Shown: in pieces, positions 24,664 through 33,300 of the stretch
How the letters are laid out: each line of letters begins with the position of its first letter
Numbering within the stretch: position 1 is the stretch's first letter
Assembly: GCA_902806565.1 (NCBI GenBank)
Contig: CADCXA010000055.1
Coordinates: forward strand, 496,001 to 560,000
DNA length: 64,000 bases
Direction: 5' to 3'
DNA from: Hypoxylon rubiginosum
Lineage: Eukaryota > Ascomycota > Sordariomycetes > Xylariales > Hypoxylaceae
Position numbers and translations under genes: made by a program
The notes under the pieces: generated by a model
Seen by the model: the letters and a program-made list of their open reading frames with translations, nothing else
Database searches by the model: none
What the model was told of the DNA's origin: nothing

Positions 24664-26114
24664 TCAGCCCTTAGCAGCGCCAGCCTTGATGAGTAGGATA
24701 TCACCGTCCTCTACTACGTAGTCCTTGCCCTTAGTCATGACTTTACCCTTGGCCTTGACTTCGCTTTCGTCGCCCACCTCTTTCAGGACATTGAAGTTGT
24801 AGACCACAGCTTGGATAAACGTCTTCTCAAAATCCGTGTGAATGACACCAGCAGCCTGAGGCGCCTTAGTGCCAAGCCGGATAGTCCACTGTCTTACCTC
24901 GTCCGTACCAGTTGTGAAGAAACTGCCGAGATGCAATGCCTTTCGCATCGTCGTGATGATCTTGGGCAACGCAGACTCGATGCCGAGATTCTTACACTCT
25001 TCAGCAGCTTCCTCGTCAGTGGCAAAATGGGTAAGGCGCTCCTCAAACGAGACGGAGATGGGCAAAATAGGATCACCCGCCGCGTGCTCCTTCATCCACT
25101 CAGCAATCTTCGCTAGATGCTTGTTCTTCTTTCGAGTGTAGTCCCTCTCCGATAGGTTGACTAGGTACACTACGGGCTTCGCAGAAAGTAGAAGCAGGGT
25201 GTTGATGACTTCGACCTATTGGATAAGTTAGCTATGGTCTTCCATAGATGCAACAGCAAATTTTTAATGGAGTTAGGTTATCAGAAAATATTTTATCTCA
25301 GGATGCACTCTGCGTTGTATTATTGAGGCATTCGAAGAGCTGGGATTAGATCAGGCGCTATGGCCTTTGTTCATCACGTTGGGTTGGGTTGGGTTGGATT
25401 GGATGGAAAACGGTAATATTCTTACCTCCTTTGGTGTCCACGTGCCCTTTCGGACGTCTTTGCCGTCCTTCAGCCATGCGAGAATCTTTTCTATTGTCGC
25501 CTCTTCTTCCTTGGCTTTCTTCAACTCCAAGCTCTGACCGCCCACACGGGTCTTCTTCTTGGAGTTCTCGACCGCCTTCTCGACGAACTCGATATCTTTT
25601 AGTCGCAGTTCCTCCGCGATGATATCTAAATCTCTGACGGGGTTTACATCACCCTCGACGTGGATAATCTCCGCATCGTCGAAACATCGGACGACCTGGA
25701 AGATGGCATCGACAGCTCGAATGTGAGACAAGAAGGCATTGCCGAGACCAGCGCCGGTCGACGCACCTCTCGTTAGACCGGCAATATCGTAGATGGTTAG
25801 ATGAGCGGGCACCCGAGACTTGGGGTTGTACTTGTTGCACAGCCAGTCATAACGCTCATCTGGGACAATGACTCGGGATTCTTCCGGGTCAATGGTGGCA
25901 TAAGGAAAGTTCTACTCGAGCCTGGTCAGCGTGAAACGCGGCCACCGAGAGAACAAAAAGAACTCACGGCGGGGTTACCAAGACTACACTTGGTGATAGC
26001 CTGGAACAATGTCGACTTGCCGACGTTGGCTAGACCAACAATGCCACTTTTCAAGTTGTTCCCCGGACGGCCGAGAAGGATCTTCTCCTCCACGACTTGC
26101 TTCTTGGGAGGCAT
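24664..26114 (-). CDS. OLA1: Obg-like ATPase 1 (YchF/OLA1 family)
   Basis: A conserved cytosolic P-loop ATPase of the YchF family, associated with ribosomes, translation and stress responses. Exons on the - strand: 26114-25968, 25911-25426 and 25215-24664, giving 394 residues, the length of yeast Ola1. The start MPPKKQVVEEKILLGRPGNN matches the family N-terminus; the longer open frame above it begins only at a GTG (26264) and is rejected. Visible: G1 loop GLANVGKST, NFPYATIDPEESRV, G3 IYDIAGLTRGASTGAGLGN (then FLSHIRAVDAI), a coiled-coil hairpin of Lys/Glu residues, NLSERDY with its VYLVN strand, and the C-terminal TGS domain (TGTDEVRQWTIRLGTKAPQA, IHTDFEKTFIQA, KGKDYVVEDGDILL). Intron 1 is 56 nt; intron 2 is 210 nt, unusually long for this window. 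Confidence 0.97.
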
Positions 26115-27102
26115 TTTTCGTCGCTTGGCGTAGGTACGAGTAGAGACGTAGACCAGAGTGCAACTAGGCACCGGATGTGATAGAAAGGCAGAGCTAGCTG
26201 CGACAGGTCGAAATTTGCAGAATAGAGAAGTGAATGGAAGGGTAGAGGAAAGGAAGGAAGACACGATGATGGATCTCGGCTGGGATCAGCCTTGATATCG
26301 GATAGATCAGGTCAAACAAATACTAAGATATCTGTCTAACACCGAAATGATCATCTAAGTGTGCTATTATATTGGCACTTGACGGCTGCCCTCGTCAAGT
26401 TGGATTGTTCGTGGTTTGGCACAGCTGTCCTGTCCTTTTTCCTCTGATGGAGGGGCAGTTGAGAAGGGGGAAGAAAAGCTTGCGCACCTTGTGGATTCCC
26501 AATCAAAATCAATTTTAGCCCAAGTGGAATTGCGCCGGAATACGGGAAACCTGTTAAACCGTGATCGTAAATTTACACTTGTCCGCCAGGTGGTAAGCCA
26601 AAGAGTTAATTCGCCCGTTAGCCTTTTCGAAGTGGAGACATTCGGTCAATGATTGCCAATGGTTTTTTTCCGATATGCTGATGCCTGCATAGGTATATGC
26701 TAGGTACCTACCCCAAAGTCAAAGCCCCAAAATACATATGTACCTAAATGCTAGGAGCTACCGCTTTCGTCATGCCATTGGACGATGCGTCAGCTGGCTG
26801 TGGCTGTTCAATCCTTCTCACCTCTCGCTGCCTTATTGTTTGCTGGCCATCACCAAACTAAACTGATACCTCCAACGTAGTTTTACCATGATTCACTTAT
26901 TATACCTCAAGATGACTTGTTAGGAATCTCTCCTATATACTAGTATCTCTGCGTAAACTACTCATTTCTGGCAAGAGGAGACATAGTAAACCCGAGGTGA
27001 AAGTAGACGACCATCTTTCTTCCCCACCAACGCTAGACTTATACCACCCTTCTATTTCTAATCCTCGCATATACAACGTCACTTGAAGACAAGTTTTTCG
27101 AA
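26115..27102. promoter_or_regulatory. Divergent promoter region between OLA1 and the PPPDE gene
   Basis: About 990 bases separate two divergent ATGs. It contains the palindrome TAGGTACCTA at 26701-26710 and a related GTACCTAAATGC nearby, part of a motif that recurs in other intergenic regions of the window. The open frame 26416-26652 has no recognisable motif and is not called. Confidence 0.5.
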
Positions 27103-27941
27103 ATGTCTTCTAAAAAACCGTCAAATCCCCGAAGGTCTTCTAGGCAGTCGCATCGGTCGACATTATCGCTGTCGAGGACAGAAGTATTGATCAATGTCTA
27201 CGATCTCTTACCCGTAAGCAACTAGCTTGGCATACCGGTAGACCATGCATCGGCAGTAGATATTCACTAAACAATCTCCTCAAATAGCCCGGGCGCCTTT
27301 CCTCCGTACTGTGGACCTTCGGCACTTCCCTCTTACACTCGGGAGTTGTCATAAACGGTAAGGAATATGCCTACGGCGGGCACGACCAGCGCGGCGTCAC
27401 GGGCGTGTACTGGGCGAGGCCGAAGACGGAACCCCCGGGCGGCACTTTTAGGACCGAGATCCTCCACGGCTTCACGTTCGCGACGCAGGCCGAGATCGAC
27501 TCCATCATCCGCCACGCCTCCGACGAGTTCCAGGGCACCGCCTACAACCTGCTCACCAAGAACTGCAACCACTTCACCAGCTACCTCTGCCTGAAGCTCA
27601 CCGGCCGCCCCGGCCCGGGCTGGCTCAACCGCGCCGCCAGCATCGGCGTCGCCCTGCCGTGCGTCGTGCCCAGGGACTGGGTCGAGCCGCCGGACTTCGA
27701 GACGGCCGAGGGCGAGCTGCTGGAAGGCGAGGATGAGGACGACGGGGTGGATGATCACGAGGGAACACGGATGCTGCGACAAGACGGCGCGAGGAGATTG
27801 ACGATGACCGAAAGCGATGGGGAAGAAGATTCGGGCTGGAATAGCGAAGATGCACAACGACGCGCTGTTAGAGATACTAGTGGACGTACCCTACCGCCCG
27901 CAGAGAGGGCACCTTCAGCTGGTAGGGGAAGCATGTCATAG
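27103..27941 (+). CDS. PPPDE (DeSI-like) putative deubiquitinase/deSUMOylase
   Basis: A member of the PPPDE/DUF862 papain-fold peptidases, which remove ubiquitin or SUMO. Exons 27103-27213 and 27288-27941 give 254 residues. The intron has donor GTAAGC and acceptor AATAG and closes in frame. Core motifs: VLINVYDLLP at the start of the fold, LHSGVVINGKEYAYGGH with the catalytic histidine, GTAYNLLTKNCNHFT with the catalytic cysteine, and LTGRPGPGWLNRAASIG near the domain end. The N-terminus is basic and Ser-rich. The tail (residues about 170-254) is acidic and disordered (EGEDEDDGVDD), as in fungal members. The stretch encoding the catalytic domain is markedly GC-rich compared with both ends of the gene. 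It converges with the ribosomal-protein gene, 280 bases away. Confidence 0.92.
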
Positions 27942-28221
27942 GCACGGGTGGATTATTCGGTTTGACTGTCTGGACTGTCTGCATTACAAGGCGTTGGCGG
28001 TGATTACGACGGCAACCCGGCTGGCTGGCTGGCGTTTTCGGGGATTTGCTTGATACCAAATGCTTTCTTCACTGTGTCGTGAATTATATAGCGACTTGAT
28101 CCTTCCAGGTACAGGTCGACTCTCGCTGTATACTGTACATAAATGTACATGAGAATGCAGTGATGATATATGGTACATGGTGTTCGTCTTATTGACAGCT
28201 TATAATCCGTCTCCAGTTTCC

Positions 28222-28920
28222 TTAACCCAATCTTCTCGGCTTAGGGCTCCTTGTGCCACCGAATTTGAGTCTTGTTGCATCCGATACCTTGACGATCTTA
28301 TCCCTCAGCATACGACCCTCACTGCCAAGTAAAACCTTGGTCGCCGCCTCTCTTCCGGCACCGAAGCCCCGCAGCACGACCTCCATAGCCTCGATCTTGT
28401 TGTGCCAGTTGCCTTGGTGCAGCTTGTCTATTACGTATGCGGTCAGTTGGTAGGCGGCATCGTAGGTGCCACGCTTGGACTTCCTAAAGCCGATGTTGCC
28501 TGCCGACATGTTGATAATGGCATTGCGGTTTGGCTTTGTCACGGTGATGTGGGCGTTGTGCTTGTGTGCGTATATATGAAAGTGGAAGGGCTCATATGCG
28601 GGTCCCCAGTCCTCTTGGTTCTCGCTATCTAGACTGCGGTCGACTGATGTTGGCTGATTGCGCGCCCTTCCCAATGTGTCTTGAGCTACTAGAATTCGGT
28701 GTAGTGCATCCATAGCCCCTTCAGTTCCTCGTTTCGGGGGGCCCGTGGATTGTGTTGTCTGTGAGTTGCGCGGCAGCCTGTCAAGGAGCGAGGTTGGGCG
28801 GATGGGATCTGCTAATCGTAGACATGTTTGCGAAAAGGAACGGATGGGTTGGCGCGTGTACTGAGAGAAGGATAGGTGTGTGCGAGTGGTCGCTACTAAG
28901 CCACTTGTTGGTCGACTCAT
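28222..28920 (-). CDS. MRPS18: Mitochondrial small-subunit ribosomal protein uS11m
   Basis: An intron-free gene of 232 residues starting at an ATG (28918-28920). The C-terminal half is a complete uS11 domain: FHIYAHKHNAHITVTKPN, MSAGNIGFRKSKRGTYDAA, VVLRGFGAGREAATKVLLG and the basic end DATRLKFGGTRSPKPRR. uS11 lines the platform of the 30S-type subunit, contacting 16S-like rRNA near the E site. The first about 40 residues (RPTSGLVATTRTHLSFSQYTRQPIRSFSQ) are rich in Arg and Ser without acidic residues, a typical mitochondrial presequence. This separates it from the cytosolic uS11 paralogue. The yeast name for uS11m is used as the symbol. Confidence 0.93.
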   Translation of the reverse strand: MSRPTSGLVATTRTHLSFSQYTRQPIRSFSQTCLRLADPIRPTSLLDRLPRNSQTTQSTGPPKRGTEGAMDALHRILVAQDTLGRARNQPTSVDRSLDSENQEDWGPAYEPFHFHIYAHKHNAHITVTKPNRNAIINMSAGNIGFRKSKRGTYDAAYQLTAYVIDKLHQGNWHNKIEAMEVVLRGFGAGREAATKVLLGSEGRMLRDKIVKVSDATRLKFGGTRSPKPRRLG

Positions 28921-29376
28921 CGTGGAAGCATTCGGTTGTTTCTGCTTCCGCTTGCGAGGTTATATCTGGAGACCTAAAGGAGGTGCCTTGAGGGCGACAC
29001 AACACCGACCGTCGAATTGTAAGAAGTCGTCTTTTATCTTGAGGCTCAATTCTCGAAATTTTGATAGTGGGACGGGAATGGGAATTCGATCTCGGACTGG
29101 GCGAAATAAGGAAAACTGGGTCTTATTCGTTGATACCGAAAGTTAATTGGGCTTATTCGAAAAGTACCACTTCTTTGGGTTAGATACATATGTATATTCC
29201 GTAGAACATAAAAGTAACCAAGTCACTTGCTAGTCCCCGATTTTCTAAAAATTGCCGGCTTCTCCCGCCTTCACTTGTAGTGGGCAACTGGGGCACTTTG
29301 CGAAAGAAATTCCTTGTCGACGATTTTCTTCCACACACCTCGTGCTCTTTCCGGGAGCCACTCCAACCACAACGAG
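28921..29376. promoter_or_regulatory. Divergent promoter of two mitochondrial-protein genes
   Basis: 456 bases separate the divergent ATGs of the uS11m and TIM44 genes, both for mitochondrial proteins, so shared regulation is plausible. I see no strong TATA box or recognised operator. The open frame 28880-29146 has no motif and is not called. Confidence 0.4.
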
Positions 29377-31083
29377 ATGGCTTCTCTAAGACAGGTCACA
29401 AGGAGCGCACCTCCTCCGGCCTTCCTCAGGACGCCCGCGCTCAGTCTTAACTCATACGGCAGATCTCCAGCATACAGACGGTTACTGTCAAGTGTTGAAA
29501 GTTCTATATCCACCGCCACCAAAAATACTGCGCCCTTCACATCGACCCGACTCCCCTTATCGCAGCTCTCCTCCATTCGATCTCCTTTTGTTCCAGAATC
29601 AATAGCTACCATACAATCCCGCCATTTCCACCAGACGTTACGATGGCACCAACAACCCCAAGAAGCCGCGCAATCAGCCAAGCCAGATCCCAAACCCACA
29701 GAGCCCAAGGCCGCAGACCCCAAGCCCGTAGATCCGAAAGAGAAAGCTGAGCAAGCTGCCTCGAGCACAGAATCCGAAGCGAAACCCGAATCAGAGGAAG
29801 AGGCCAAACAGCAAGAGGAAAACAAGAAAGAGGAGAAGAAGGAGGACCTGCCTCCGCCACCACCTCATGGCGACAAGACCCCATGGCAGGTGTTCATGGA
29901 GACTATGCAGACCGAGTTCAAGGCCTCGAAGGAGTGGAACGATTCAACCAAGCAGCTAGCTGACTCGGCCCACTCCTTTACTGAGAGCGAATCCGTACGA
30001 CGCGCAAGACAAGCCTACGAAAGCACCACCGGCGCCGTTTCGTCCACCGCAGGAAAGGTACTAAAAACATCGGCTACTGCTGTCGGAAAAGGTGCAGCAT
30101 GGACTTGGGAGACACCGGTTATGAAGGGAGTCCGTAAGGGGGCAAACTTGACAGGTGATATCATCGACAAAGCTACGAAGCCGATACGGGAGACCGAGGC
30201 ATATAAAAATGTTAAGGATGTCATTGATGACGGAAGTAGTTCAAGGTATGGTGGCTGGGTTGAAAAGGAAGAGCGCAGAAAAGCTAGGGAATTACGTGAA
30301 AAGCAGGCTCGTTCTATTCATGGCAAGGCCGAAGACATAGTCGAGGACCCAAAGTAAGTCAACGCGACTCATTGGTAAAGCGCTATTATGTCTAACTCTG
30401 CTTCTAGTGCTGGCACAAACATTACCCTACACAAAGATGCCGCTTGGAAAGAAGCATGGCGCGACTTTCGAGACCAGAACAAGCTCGTACAAGGTCTTTT
30501 TAACATGAAGAACGTGTACAACGAGTCTGAGAACCCCTTGATTACCACGGCAAGAAGTATTACAGACCGTGTTGCCGGATTTTTCGCAGAGAACGAAACG
30601 GCTATAGTAATCAAGAAATTCCGCTCCATGGACCCCAATTTCCAGATCGAGCCTTTCCTCCAAGAGTTGAGAGAATATATCTTACCCGAGGTGCTCGATG
30701 CCTACGTCAAAGGCGATACTGAGACGTTGAAGCTTTGGCTGTCAGCTGCGCAGTACTCGGTTTACGAGGCTTTGACGAAGCAGTATCTCCAGGCTGGCTT
30801 GAAGTCGGACGGCCGGATTCTAGATATAAGGCATGTAGATATCCTGAAAGCCCGCATGCTCGAGCCTGGCGAGATTCCGGTCTTTATTATTACCTGCCGA
30901 ACACAAGAGGTCCACGTCTACCGCAACGCGAAATCGAACGAGCTCGCTGCCGGCATGGAAGACAAGGTTCAACTTGTCACCTACGCCATCGGCATTACCC
31001 GAACGCCCGAGGAGGTCAGCAACCCGGAGACAAGAGGGTGGAGACTAATTGAGATGCAAAAGAGTGGCAGGGACTACATATAA
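29377..31083 (+). CDS. TIM44: Mitochondrial import inner-membrane translocase subunit Tim44
   Basis: Tim44 anchors matrix Hsp70 to the TIM23 channel and so drives import of presequence proteins into the matrix. Exons 29377-30353 and 30408-31083 give 550 residues. The open frame begins earlier at a TTG (29314), but the first ATG (29377, MASLRQVTRS) begins an Arg/Ser-rich presequence. Residues about 110-180 form a Pro/Lys/Glu-rich low-complexity linker. Then come TPWQVFMETMQTEFK, amphipathic helices, and across the splice junction NAGTNITLHKDAAWKEAW. The Tim44 C-terminal membrane-binding domain includes MDPNFQIEPFLQELREY, LPEVLDAYVKGD, ALTKQYLQAGLKSDGRILD, VFIITCRTQEV and the end GWRLIEMQKSGRDYI. 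The intron is 54 nt with donor GTAAGT, branch TCTAAC and acceptor TTCTAG. Confidence 0.96.
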
Positions 31084-31843
31084 GTAGATATTCCTCCCAT
31101 TATGCAACTGGGCTCCCACGATACCCCATGTTACCAGTACTGTATTGTATACTACCGCTCAAATAAAGGGGCGGAATACTGTAAAAACGAGAGGCCGATA
31201 GACGGTCTCACTACACCACTCCGATAGTCTTGGATTAAGGCAACTCCGGCGTTACGCGGCGTCATCGACGGAATGAATGTATGATAGACAAAAAAAAAAG
31301 GTGCATATAAGTGGTGGCATCTGGCAGGGCATGGAGCTGGACAAGATGTCACAATAGCAAATAATAACGAACATGTCAAACTCGGGCATTCTGAAGTTGA
31401 AGCTTTACATCCCGTCGGGCTTGTTAGGGAGCCAAATAGCGCCATCTCGGTAGGTAGTGTACTATTTTATGTCGTCGTTGCTGGGTGACTGGGCGGTAAC
31501 CAGCACCTACCAACGGTTGACTTAAATAACCCCTTAACTACACCTTCCCTTAACCATCCCTTAAATCTCCCGGCGTGCCAAAGCGGCCATTTGGCTCAAT
31601 GGGCAGAACCAGGGGGCCAGAAACAACCCCACCGGGGGTTTTTCGTAGCAGCTTGGGTTCGAACCTGCGGCAGGGCGGCAGCGGCCACTGTTCAGGACAA
31701 ATGCGCGTAGGTTGGAACCTGGGCTGTGAGCTTTTTTGCTAATTCTCCCTACATCCATTCTTTCCTTTTTTTTAAAAAAAAATTTTTTTAGTTCTCCTCT
31801 TTAGTAGTTATATTTCCGTAGATCTGCTCCCGCATCATCATCA
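31084..31843. other. Convergent intergenic region with a tRNA-like Pol III promoter element
   Basis: This lies between the stops of TIM44 (+) and the NADAR gene (-). The second half contains A-box-like and B-box-like motifs followed by a T run (see separate entry). After that, 31768-31790 is a T8-A9-T7 homopolymer stretch. No protein gene is supported. Confidence 0.5.
31580..31737 (+). ncRNA. Possible tRNA-derived (SINE-like) Pol III unit
   Basis: TGGCTCAATGGG at about 31591 fits the tRNA A box, GGTTCGAACC at about 31654 fits the B box, and a T6 run at about 31732 could terminate Pol III. The D arm can form three of four pairs, but the T stem is badly mispaired and no matching 3' acceptor strand is present, so it is not a functional tRNA. 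A second B-box-like GGTTGGAACCTG follows at about 31713. A tRNA-derived SINE head or tRNA pseudogene is the likeliest reading; chance similarity is possible. Confidence 0.3.
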
Positions 31844-32572
31844 TCATCCATCCTCTTCTCCACCTTTCTCCTTTTTCCGAGCCTCATCTTTCTCCTGCTC
31901 CTCTAGCCGGAGCTGCTCTCGCACCTCCATCAAGCATTTCACCAGGAGATTCAAACCCCACCTGCGGCGGTTCTTCTCCGCGTCCGCGGCTTTAAACCCG
32001 ATGCCCCAGATGCGATCCGCGGGGCTCGCTTCGACTAATGGTCGATCGCCCGTCGCCAGCAGGGCGTCTCTTAATGTAGGAGTAGTATCCTCCCGCGAGG
32101 AAGAAGAGGGGTTAGACGACGACGATACGGGAAGCGAGAACTTGCACCAGTTGGCCTCGCGCACGATGCGCTCGCGCTCGCGCTTCCAGACGGAATAGTC
32201 GAAGTTGGCGACGGCGCGGCCCAAGGCCTTGACCTCACCCGGGTGCGAGGCAGACAGGATACGGCCCCCTGTCTCAGGATCTCTAAAGAGGACCGCCTTT
32301 TGGTACATCATGTAATGCTCGGCCGTCGGGTACACTATAGACGGGTCGCTCCGGTCCCGGAACGGCGACCGCCACCATTGCGATAGGAAGCCAGTTTCCG
32401 GTTGCGAGGGTCGCCAGAAGTAGACGGGTTCGGATGATGGGTCTGCTTCTGATGGGGCTGCTTCTGCTAGGGCGTGGCTATTGTGGTCGCCTGGCTTAGG
32501 AGCTGAAAGGGGACCTGTGGACGTGCTGGCGCCTTTGCCGGCGCCTCGCCTAGTCTTCTTGCGAGCTACCAT
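31844..32572 (-). CDS. NADAR-domain protein (YbiA-like, DUF1768)
   Basis: An intron-free gene of 242 residues starting at the ATG 32570-32572. The NADAR fold spans residues about 48-225. Landmarks: VYFWRPSQPETGFLSQWW, IVYPTAEHYMMYQKAVLF, LSASHPGEVKALGRAVANF, WKRERERIVREANWCKF, LRDALLATGDRPLVEASPAD, RIWGIGFKAADAEKNRRRWG and LNLLVKCLMEVREQL. NADAR proteins act on ADP-ribose-related or riboflavin-pathway N-glycosides: bacterial YbiA/RibX removes toxic riboflavin intermediates and some members remove ADP-ribose from nucleic acid. The substrate here is unknown. A Ser-rich insert (about residues 150-165) interrupts the domain, as is common in fungal members. The N-terminal 45 residues are disordered, and the tail is charged (Glu/Lys). 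Confidence 0.93.
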   Translation of the reverse strand: MVARKKTRRGAGKGASTSTGPLSAPKPGDHNSHALAEAAPSEADPSSEPVYFWRPSQPETGFLSQWWRSPFRDRSDPSIVYPTAEHYMMYQKAVLFRDPETGGRILSASHPGEVKALGRAVANFDYSVWKRERERIVREANWCKFSLPVSSSSNPSSSSREDTTPTLRDALLATGDRPLVEASPADRIWGIGFKAADAEKNRRRWGLNLLVKCLMEVREQLRLEEQEKDEARKKEKGGEEDG

Positions 32573-33296
32573 GTTAACGTGCTATTCCTTTATGTTGGTA
32601 TAGTTATCACCGACGGGGTCACTGTCGGGGATGCTTTACTATAAGTGAGAGGTACGAGGCCATTAAACAACGAGGCTCCTATTGAATTCAAGACAACATT
32701 ATAGGGGCTTCTTTATAGAGCTGGCTCACTGTCATTGTGTGACTAACAGCAGCTGAGACCGAGTGACTCATTATGGTCATTATGGATCTATGTTGAGCTC
32801 TTCAACTGAGATCATAGGAGGAACCAAGGCGAAGTAAATTCAAGGCGGCTAGTAGCAGATGTTGCTCTAACTCCCGGTGTAGGGGTTAAAGGGACAATTT
32901 AGAGACAAGTTAGAGATATCAAAAATGGAGGATTTATTTTGAAAGTATCTGTAATTTCCATATAAATGATATGATACTGGGTTCTAAGCGTAGTCCCGAG
33001 TTGTCTTTTAGAATCAAAGTCCACTTGAATGAGTTGAGATGAAGTGACGTCGATCGGAGCAGGTTGGAGTTAAACAGATAAAAGAGCTTGCCTGAAAGCC
33101 GTTTTAGGCTGAAACCTATGCGATTATCGAGGACTATGTCTGAAACCCTTGTTACATCCTAGCTGTACGGCGTAACCTTACCAGAGAAGAGGTGCAGACG
33201 TGCCGACTTTCCAGCTGCATCCATCAGTCTATCTTCATCACAACTTCATAGCTCAGTCCGGAGCATAATGATCGAACGGAAAAGGTCACTCGCTCA
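32573..33296. promoter_or_regulatory. Divergent intergenic region with an upstream ORF
   Basis: 724 bases separate the divergent ATGs of the NADAR and PGAP4-like genes. An upstream ORF of ten codons (33268-33300) ends on top of the PGAP4-like start and is given separately. Nothing else is recognised. Confidence 0.45.
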
Positions 33297-33300
33297 ATGA
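33268..33300 (+). promoter_or_regulatory. uORF overlapping the main start codon (ATGA)
   Basis: The frame ATG ATC GAA ... CAA TGA encodes ten residues (MIERKRSLAQ). Its TGA stop (33298-33300) overlaps the main ATG (33297-33299) in the four-base arrangement ATGA. Termination at the uORF would place the ribosome on the main start, favouring reinitiation or leaky scanning. Confidence 0.6.

Noticed and set aside
25379..25400. Telomere-like GGGTT repeats
   Set aside because: Only four GGGTT units, inside an OLA1 intron between conserved exons; the fungal telomere repeat is TTAGGG and there is no chromosome end here.
26115..26264. N-terminal extension of OLA1 resembling a mitochondrial presequence
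   Set aside because: The extension starts at a GTG with an in-frame stop just upstream and no ATG. The family N-terminus MPPKK lies exactly at 26114.
31650..31670. tRNA gene suggested by a GGTTCGAACC motif
   Set aside because: The T stem is mispaired and there is no matching acceptor stem. Kept only as a low-confidence tRNA-derived element.
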